This document shows positions 1 to 9,800 of a DNA stretch of 64,000 bases, in pieces (position 1 is the first letter of the stretch; every line of letters begins with the position of its first letter). The stretch is from NCBI GenBank assembly GCA_037447655.1, contig JBBHKE010000271.1, forward strand, positions 1 to 64,000, given 5' to 3'. Origin of the DNA: Zygnema cylindricum. Taxonomy: Eukaryota > Streptophyta > Zygnematophyceae > Zygnematales > Zygnemataceae. Both the position numbers and the translations under genes were made by a program. Below the pieces are notes generated by a model. The model was given only the letters and a program-made list of their open reading frames with translations, had not been told where the DNA came from and did no database searches.

Positions 1-41
1 AGAGGGAGAGGGAGAGGGAGAGGGAGAGGGAGAGGAAAGAG
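1..41. repeat. GGGAGA simple repeat
   Basis: Perfect hexamer repeat at the window edge, in the CLC-f intron. Confidence 0.9.
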
Positions 42-59
42 TTAGTGATCCTTATCTAT

Positions 60-551
60 CTCTCCCCCTTTGTTTCTTATCAGCAGTAAAACTTGGGACA
101 TTAAAATAGCTAACATTACCCCTTTCTTTTTTTTCCCATTTGTATCTTATCAACAGTAAAAGTTGGGACATCAAAACTAACCTTTACGCCTCTTTTTATC
201 TTTTTCTCACATTTTGTGTCTTTATCAACAGTAGTTTTTGGGAAATTAAAACAAACCTTTACGTCTTGCATTATCTTTCTCTCCCACTTTGTGTCTTATC
301 AGCAAAAAAAGTTGGGACATTAAAAAAACTAACATTGATGCCTTCCCTTATTTTTTTTCTCCCACTTGTTTCCTACCAACAATAAAAGTTGGGACATCAA
401 TTTTTATTTTTTTTTTGAAAATTTGGGAAATTAAAAACAAACCTTTATGTTTTCCATTATCTTTCTCTCCCACTCTGTGTGTCTTATCAGCAGTAAAAGT
501 CAGAACATAAAAAAAAAAAAAATGAGAAATTTCGGAAAATTTAAAACGAAC
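60..551. repeat. Degenerate tandem repeat of about 70-75 bp in the CLC-f intron
   Basis: About six units share CTTATCAGCAGTAAAAGTTG, GGGACATTAAAA, AACCTTTACGTCTT and TTTCTCTCCCACT. The AACCTTTA(T/C)GTCTTCC part is the complement of the exon 6 donor boundary at 547-566, so the array seems built from the exon-intron junction. Confidence 0.75.
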
Positions 552-809
552 CTTTATGTCTTCCAAAAGCTGTTCATCTGAAAGACTGTCAGGCCTCAAT
601 AAGTCACTCATTACGGCAAGTTCCATGTCATTACTGACCGCCTCTCTCCATGAAACTCTCCCAGGAATCGTCATATTGAAATCGTCGACTGAGCCTGGGA
701 GTGCAGGGAAGTGTCTGGGAGATTTGGAAATGGAGGGAGGCCGAGGGAGAGGAGGTTTTGGTTTACGATTTGCCACCGAGGAGACCCAATAGGCGAGACC
801 TACAGCTCC
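552..809 (-). CDS. CLC-F: CLC-f exon 6 (last one inside the window)
   Basis: Acceptor TATACAG before GGAGCTG; donor GTTCGT after ATAAAG. Encodes 86 residues: GAVGLAYWVSSVANRK ends the membrane domain, then a linker ends with SDEQLLEDIK, which in CLC-f proteins leads into the first CBS domain. Confidence 0.9.
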
Positions 810-3800
810 CTGTATACTCAAACCACAAGGTAAGTCGACGGGAGACAATATGGGGATGAGAGGAGGAGGCGGGTAAGAGGAGAAGAGGAGAGAGTAATGA
901 TAGTTAATGGGCTTTGGATAGGCTTTCAGTTATTCGGAAATTCTCAAAATGATACACCGGACTTCACATCGACAATAACTTTTTTTGCCAAGAAATTTAC
1001 GTTTGATGTGAAGTCCGGTGGAAGAAAGAGGAGAGAAAGGGAGGGAGAGGAGGGAGGAGAGTGAAGAGAGGAGAGCGGAGAGAGGAGAGGGGAGAGGAGA
1101 GATAGGAAAGCAGGCACACATAGAATGAGAGGCAACAGAACGTGCTTTTTAGTGAGTTTGAAATGAGCATGACAGATGTGAAGTCTGTGGGAGAATGAGG
1201 AGAGAGAGGAGAGAAAGGACATAGATGACGGAAGACAGGGAAGAGAGGAGAGAGAGAGGGAGAGAGAGAGAGAGGGAAAGAGAGAGAGAGAGAGAGAAAT
1301 AAGGCACACATACCATGAGAGGCAACAGAATATGGTAATCCTTAGTGAGTTCGAAAATGAGCATAACTGAAGTGAGAGGCACCGAACAGACGGAGGCCAA
1401 CATGGCTGCCATTCCAACCTGCCCATGAACCCATCTTCCAACACTTTATTAGGGTTTCTTAGAGTTTGTTTCACCAAAACGAAAACTGGGTAGTGACTAC
1501 ATCGTGAATCGCTATTAGTGTTGATATTTTTTTCGCCTGTTAATACATCTTTTCTCCGTACACACACGTCGGATTGTGGATGTGACGGTTGCCATTGAAA
1601 GGAAAGATTCTAAGCTTCCGATTGGCGCTCTCCATCTAAAAATCGGACAAGTGTGTATGGAGAAAAGATGTTCTATGTGGCAAAAAAATTATTAACGCTA
1701 ATAACGGTACACGGTGTAATGTTGCGTATTGTATCGTTCAATGGCACAAAACATCCGGTACGATCTCTGTACAATAAGATATCCTAGCTTGTCTTCATTT
1801 TAAGAGTACAACAAATCGTGCATCAGAAGCACTGTATCGAGATATTTTTACGATACAAGGTACAATATTTGGTGAAAAGAACAGTATATGTCACTGTCCA
1901 GTGACACCATGAGTACTCCGTACTGAATGAAAGTATGAAAAATTTCATGTAGTTTTTGTTTATCAAACGTCAAGGTACAATGGTTTTCAAAAAATTTCAA
2001 ATTATCATTCCACCGACAAAACGCCCACTTTCTCCCACTATCTCCCACTCATCCCACTCTCTCCCACTCTCCCACTATCTGCCACTCTTTCCCACTCTCT
2101 CCAACTCTCTCCCACTCTCTCTCAATCTCTCCCACTCTCTCTCAATCTCTCCCACTCTCTCTCAATCTCTCCCACTCTCCCAATCTCTCCCAATCATTCC
2201 ACTCTCTCCCACTCATCCCACTCTCCCACTCCCAAACTCTCCCACTCTCCAAATCTCAAATCTCAAGTGCCTAGGTTGAAAGTAGTATAAATATTGGCTA
2301 TTTAGAGTGGATCACATGAAAATGAATTGGACTCTCATCCATCATAAGAGAAAAGAGAGAGAGAGAGAAAGAGAGTGGAGACAATAACTCCACTACGTCC
2401 AATCACCATCTCCCAAATACCAACTCCCAAATACCAAAGCATCCTAGGGTACAACAATTTCCCTCCCTCCCTCTCTCCTCCCTCCCTCCCTCCCTCTCTC
2501 CTCCCTCCCTCCCTCCCTCTCTCCCACTTGTCCCTCTCCCCACTCTCTCCCTCTCACTCCCACTCACCAAAGCATAAGCCTGAGGTGCCGCGACTTCCGC
2601 CTTCCCCGGTATCGCCGCATTAATGGCGGCTCCGGCCAAAGACCCATATACGGACCCTACGGCCGAACCAATAAAAAGAGAGGGAGCATAAATTCCTCCC
2701 ACGAGACCCGATCCTCGACAAAGAGCCGTAGCCACAATTTTCGCCGCAATAAGTTGAGTCATCAATTTTGGTCCCGGAGCCGAAGCACTTTCCCTCGAAT
2801 GGAGAATTTCGTTTACATTCGAGAATCCCCAATAGAGAACTCCTGGGTATTGGAGAGCGATAAATCCCACACAAAGACCTCCGAGGGCCGGAGTTACGGC
2901 CGGAGGGATTCCCATTTTTTCTTGAAGAAAGTCAAAGAGGGAGGAAGACCACTTGATGAGACGAGTGAGGATGACGGAGATGACTCCACACACCATTCCA
3001 AGGAGGAGGTAGAGAGGGAGCTCTGCCACGTGTCAGAATAAGGAGAAGCGTGAGCAGCCATGAAGGTAGAGCCATGGCTGCCTTTTTTTGGCATTAAAGA
3101 GCCCCGGACATTACTGCACACATTGCCACTCGCAAGACCATTGTTTGTCGCAGAAACGGAAAATACACACTTCATACATAACTTCAATATTAGATAGCAA
3201 TATTTGAATACTCATTGAGAGGCCCGGACTTTACTGCACACATTGCCCCCCGGTTTGTTGCAGGTACGTACATGTATATAAACATTATTTAGCAATATTT
3301 AAATACACATTTAAATGTTGAACACAGACATTAATACCGGAGACATTTGGCACTCCCAAAGAAAGAGAACCCACAATACACACAATTATGTCCATGTATT
3401 ATTTAATACTAAAATACACATTTGTATGTTGCTGTAAAAATGCATTTAAGCATTGCTATTTAGTAGTGTTGTGTATCCGCTAAAAACTTATCGCAATAAA
3501 ACCGATACCAATAGTTATCGAATATTGAACGGTGAGGGGTACCGATATATTCGTACAAATAGTACGGAATTTATGGCGGGACAAATGTACGAAATGAGTA
3601 TGGAGATGTTGCGACAGCGGAGGGGGGGTGGGCTTTTGAATTTGTTTTCACAATCCATTCCGTACCAGAGTACGAAGTTATCGAAACCGGTGTTATCGTG
3701 ATAAAAAACCGATATTATCGGTTTTTTATCGCGATTATCGGTTTTTAATCGCGATAACACCGGCACCAATACATCGTGCCAATCTATCGATTATCGGTAG

Positions 3801-6800
3801 GCCAAGAAAAGGGGCATATTGGTTATCGGCAAACGGCTATCAATACACAACACTACCATTTAGGGTTTGCTTTAGACTGGACTGCTGCTAAGACTAAGTA
3901 TAAAGTGAAGCCAATAAGAATTTAGATAGCCTGAAGCTAAAGACTTGCTTAAATTTAGTTAGCGAAGGGGATGAGAAAGTGGGAAAGTGGGAGATAAAGA
4001 GAGAGAGGGGGAGAGAGAGAGAGAGAGAGAGAGAGATTAAGGCCTACCCGCTGCGGATTTCAGCTCGTATTCCGGTACAGTGAAGGCCGGTTCCTCTCCC
4101 AAGACCACGTTGGAGACAGTGGAGGATAAAACAGACGCTAAAATAATCATTGCCGTTGTTAAAGGAGGAGCATTTTCGGAGGAGGAAGCTTGAAGAACCG
4201 TCTCGATAGCAAAAAAACAACCGGCCACAGCCGCATTGAAATTTTTTTTGGGGGGGGGGGGGGAGAAGGAGAGGTTGGGGGTGGAGGGAAGGGCAGAATG
4301 GGTGCTAATAGTGGGGAAGGGATGGGCCAGGCAGGCTTGACCCGGCGGCCTCTTGTTCTCATACAGGTGGGAGTTTTCTAAACTGGTAACCAAATTAGTG
4401 TGGATTTTAAATATTAGTAACGATATTGCTAATATTTAATATGATAATAAGCCATAGACATAAAACGATTGAATTCTGTTACCGGGAAATAAGGATCTGG
4501 ATGTATTTTACCTTTGTCTTAAAATTCTCGTTGCTTTTTATTTATTTATTTTCTTTCAAATTTTTTTTTTTTTGGTGTTTCGAATTAGTGTGGATCCGAA
4601 TTACCACCGATTGGAACGCATTTTCAACTCCTTGTCGTTTTTTTTCTTTGAAGAATTGATTGAATTTCCAGTCTTGATATAGATTTATAAACCCTAATTT
4701 AAATGAAAAATGGGGTTCAGGGCCCCCCAGGTACTGGAAAAACCCAAACTATTTTGGGCCTTTTGACAGCTGTCATTCACGCGAGACGCCACGACAGAGT
4801 GGAAATTGGGTCAGTAATTTTTTTGTTTTGTTTATTTTTCAGTAATTTATCGTCCCTTTCCTCTCTCCTCCCTCCCTCCCTCCCTCTCTCCCACTTGTCC
4901 CTCTCCCCACTCTCTCCCTCTCACTCCCACTCACCAAAGCATAAGCCTGAGGTGCCGCGACTTCCGCCTTCCCCGGTATCGCCGCATTAATGGCGGCTCC
5001 GGCCAAAGACCCATATACGGACCCTACGGCCGAACCAATAAAAAGAGAGGGAGCATAAATTCCTCCCACGAGACCCGATCCTCGACAAAGAGCCGTAGCC
5101 ACAATTTTCGCCGCAATAAGTTGAGTCATCAATTTTGGTCCCGGAGCCGAAGCACTTTCCCTCGAATGGAGAATTTCGTTTACATTCGAGAATCCCCAAT
5201 AGAGAACTCCTGGGTATTGGAGAGCGATAAATCCCACACAAAGACCTCCGAGGGCCGGAGTTACGGCCGGAGGGATTCCCATTTTTTCTTGAAGAAAGTC
5301 AAAGAGGGAGGAAGACCACTTGATGAGACGAGTGAGGATGACGGAGATGACTCCACACACCATTCCAAGGAGGAGGTAGAGAGGGAGCTCTGCCACGTGT
5401 CAGAATAAGGAGAAGCGTGAGCAGCCATGAAGGTAGAGCCATGGCTGCCTTTTTTTGGCATTAAAGAGCCCCGGACATTACTGCACACATTGCCACTCGC
5501 AAGACCATTGTTTGTCGCAGAAACGGAAAATACACACTTCATACATAACTTCAATATTAGATAGCAATATTTGAATACTCATTGAGAGGCCCGGACTTTA
5601 CTGCACACATTGCCCCCCGGTTTGTTGCAGGTACGTACATGTATATAAACATTATTTAGCAATATTTAAATACACATTTAAATGTTGAACACAGACATTA
5701 ATACCGGAGACATTTGGCACTCCCAAAGAAAGAGAACCCACAATACACACAATTATGTCCATGTATTATTTAATACTAAAATACACATTTGTATGTTGCT
5801 GTAAAAATGCATTTAAGCATTGCTATTTAGTAGTGTTGTGTATCCGCTAAAAACTTATCGCAATAAAACCGATACCAATAGTTATCGAATATTGAACGGT
5901 GAGGGGTACCGATATATTCGTACAAATAGTACGGAATTTATGGCGGGACAAATGTACGAAATGAGTATGGAGATGTTGCGACAGCGGAGGGGGGGTGGGC
6001 TTTTGAATTTGTTTTCACAATCCATTCCGTACCAGAGTACGAAGTTATCGAAACCGGTGTTATCGTGATAAAAAACCGATATTATCGGTTTTTTATCGCG
6101 ATTATCGGTTTTTAATCGCGATAACACCGGCACCAATACATCGTGCCAATCTATCGATTATCGGTAGGCCAAGAAAAGGGGCATATTGGTTATCGGCAAA
6201 CGGCTATCAATACACAACACTACCATTTAGGGTTTGCTTTAGACTGGACTGCTGCTAAGACTAAGTATAAAGTGAAGCCAATAAGAATTTAGATAGCCTG
6301 AAGCTAAAGACTTGCTTAAATTTAGTTAGCGAAGGGGATGAGAAAGTGGGAAAGTGGGAGATAAAGAGAGAGAGGGGGAGAGAGAGAGAGAGAGAGAGAG
6401 ATTAAGGCCTACCCGCTGCGGATTTCAGCTCGTATTCCGGTACAGTGAAGGCCGGTTCCTCTCCCAAGACCACGTTGGAGACAGTGGAGGATAAAACAGA
6501 CGCTAAAATAATCATTGCCGTTGTTAAAGGAGGAGCATTTTCGGAGGAGGAAGCTTGAAGAACCGTCTCGATAGCAAAAAAACAACCGGCCACAGCCGCA
6601 TTGAAACCTGTCAACGGCCAAGGGAGGGAGAGAGAAAGAGGGAAGGAGAGAGGGAGAGAGGGAGAGAGGGAAAAGGGGGGACCATTTTGTGCAATTTTTC
6701 AAATGGCACAGATCACCCGATAAGTACTTAAAAAATCTCCTCAAAACTAAGTTCAGTGACTTATTCCTCGTGTTTACACTGGAAATTTTAGATTTTAACC

Positions 6801-9800
6801 AATTATGATTTTTGTGGTTTCCCTTTGTACAAAATGACCTAGGAGCTTCTTCGGCCAAAAAATATTTGATAACAATGTGTCACAAAAGAAAAATCAGAAA
6901 TACAACATTAAACTACACCGCTATCGCTATTAGAGATAAATTATAAGCATAACACTTAACTAGAATTAATAACTCTAAATTATGTTTTAATACACTGTTT
7001 CTCATGGGCCACTTCACAGAATAGTGGAATCAGAACTAAATTGTGATAAAATAAAAAAAAACAATCAGTTGATTTAGAAAGAATAATTCTAATAGAGATG
7101 GGCAGTGTAGTGTGACCCACATTAACTACCTTGCGGTAATCAGCAACCAACATGTGTCCTTCTTAACAACAAATTGTTTTTTAACTAACTTTATCATATC
7201 CATACGTGGCTCTATCATTTGCTCACCTTTCTCAAATGACTTTAGAAGAACAAATTTACATTCATAATAACTTAGTAAACTAAGAGGCTGGAGATCGCTT
7301 AAAACAGGTCAGAAATTGAACAACTATTTAGAGTTAATTACTTGCCTAACGACGATTACACACTCCTTAAAAATACCACTCACTACTAACAATATGGGAT
7401 TTAACTAGCAAGTTCATCATTGAATTCCCAAAAACCGATGCTAATCCACACTATTGATGGTAAAGTGATCCCAAAATAGATGAATGCAAGACTAAGTCAC
7501 ATTAGATACAAAATAGATTCAATGAACACACTGTGGAAACAATTGGACAAAACTATGTTCGTGAAGATTTCCAGACAACTCAAATAATGAATTGGTGTAT
7601 TGGAAAGTGGTCAAAATTTTCCTGAAAACCTCTCACCCACAATTCTTCGACAAAAACTCTCTACAAAAAACCTCATGTTCTCAACTGCAGAGAAAAATTG
7701 GACCCCAAAAACCTCCAAAAACCCTCGTCGTATAGACAACCGTGCTCTCCAATGATAAAGTAAAACTTGAAAACCTGATAGGCCACAAACCTCGCTAAAT
7801 CTTATTGAATTATCCATACTGTGATGACTATATACTAATTGTCTCCAAAACCTACGGCTCCTATGACCAATATTTCTTTGAGTGAATCTCATGCTCCCCA
7901 ATATAAAAGACAAAAAAAAAAACAAAAAAAAAACAGAAAATACAGTTCACCTAAACTCTCCCCTACCTCCTGTACCATTCTGTTGTACTGTTCCATGAAG
8001 TACTCACAACTAAACAATAGACCTAAAATCTTGACTCAGTAGCCAATACACCTCTAAAGACCTCTGAGCTCAAATTCTTTCATCCAGTTCGCAGGATAAA
8101 TGGCACCGCTTATCCATATCGAAGGACATAAAACTAACTTACTTACTCCTATCTGTAATTTCCATGTGTAACCATGTAAAAACAGACAAACTTATCTGTT
8201 CTTTTCCATGACTGACCAGGTCATCTGAATGAAAAAAGTGACGAATTCAAAACTGAGAGACGTTCAAAAGCTTATCTCTTCGTCAAAATGAGCTATACCC
8301 ATCTTGACACCAATAGGACTTAAATTTAGCTGTAGACTAACCCTTTCTTGTAAGGCAAAAAAATTCAAAACTGAGAGACGTTCAAAAGCTTATCTCTTCG
8401 TCAAAATGAGCTATACCCATCTTGACACCAATAGGACTTAAATTTAGCTGTAGACTAACCCTTTCTTGTAAGGCAAAAAAAGTACGTATAACAAAACAAA
8501 ACTTAGCTGAAAGGTACGATCATGTTGTAAAAAAAGGATTTGCATTCGACATATGTTTGCGTTTGAAAAAATTATGCAACTAACAGATTTTCTGCGTTCG
8601 ACAAATTTCCTGCATTTAACATACTTTTACTTTCCACATTTAACAAATTGTCTACAAATAACAAGTTTTCAAATTTCAACAGGTTTTCTGCATTTAACGG
8701 ATTTTCCACAATTGACATTTTTATGTTTTCTACATTCAACAAATTTTCTGCGTTTAACAGAATGCTGTGCTTGACATGCTTTCTGCATTTGACAATTCTC
8801 TGCATTTGTTAGATATCTGCGTTTGACATTTCAGCATTTAACAAATTTTATTCATTTCCACAACTTTTTGCATTTGAAATTCTGCCTTTGCATTTTTCTG
8901 CCTCCAACAATTCCCTGCATTTAACAAATTTTCTGCGTTTGACAGAGATCTTTTCCACTTGACATATCTCCTATATACAGAAAATGATGATTGTAAAAAA
9001 CCTGTCAAAAATACATACCTGATGCAATTCCCGCAGCTGCTCCTGCCGCCACAAGAGCTGTCTTTCTCTCCTTTGTATTCTTCAAAATCTCCGCCATACC
9101 ATCTGCCCATGCTTTCCCAATATCTACACTCGGTCCCTCCGGTCCTAAAGACGACCCTGTCCCAAGCGTCACTGCTGCTTGAACTGCCTTTATTATCGGT
9201 TTCGAAGCTGAACCCCAATCGATCCGATTCCTGTAGTGAGTAGGAGGAGGAAGTGTTTGACTTTGCTCGATGATTCCTGAAAGAGCGTGAAGCATTCCTA
9301 CAACTACTCCTCCCAATACCGGAATTAGCATGATTCGATGCCATGTGATGGAGATAGGTTGAACTCGAAGCCAAGCGGCTCCTTCGGCTGGAGTGCCGGC
9401 CCAGGCAAGGTTGTGGATGCCATGGACCTGGAAAGGAGAAGGAGGAGGAGTGGAAACAGAGTGAGAAAGTGACAAAGAAGAGCATGTGGAGGACGAGGGA
9501 GAGGAGGAGGAGGAGGAGGAGGAGGAGGGAGCGGGGGGAAAGGAGAATCAGGACGCGAATCGAAAATCAGCATCACCTTGTTTATCAAAAGGAGAAAGGA
9601 AAAATCGCAGCACTGTATGTGATGAGGAAGAGTGACGCGAAAAAGTGAAAGAGTCGAAGAGGAGGAGGAAAAAAATAGAGTGGGGAAGTGGTGAGAAAAG
9701 ATGCGTGAAGACGCCAGTCTCAGAGAAGAAAGGGGTGAAATCAACAATTAGATGAAATGAAACGATATATTTGAAAATGCTACTGTGGCTTAAAAGTTAG

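Larger units (their letters stand above)
2493..4241. repeat. Tandem segmental duplication, copy 1 (about 1.75 kb)
   Basis: Matches 4860-6606 essentially base for base (offset 2367, falling to 2365 after a GA microsatellite that differs by 2 bp). It carries exon 4, the intervening intron with its hAT-like MITE, and exon 3 without its acceptor. Confidence 0.92.
4860..6606. repeat. Tandem segmental duplication, copy 2 (about 1.75 kb)
   Basis: The partner of 2493-4241. This copy keeps the native acceptor of exon 3, so it is the likely original. Confidence 0.92.

Noticed and set aside
997-1311. Ser/Leu-rich frames over CT-rich CLC-f intron
   Set aside because: Low-complexity reading; the part that looks like CLC is a frame-broken exon copy, reported as a relic.
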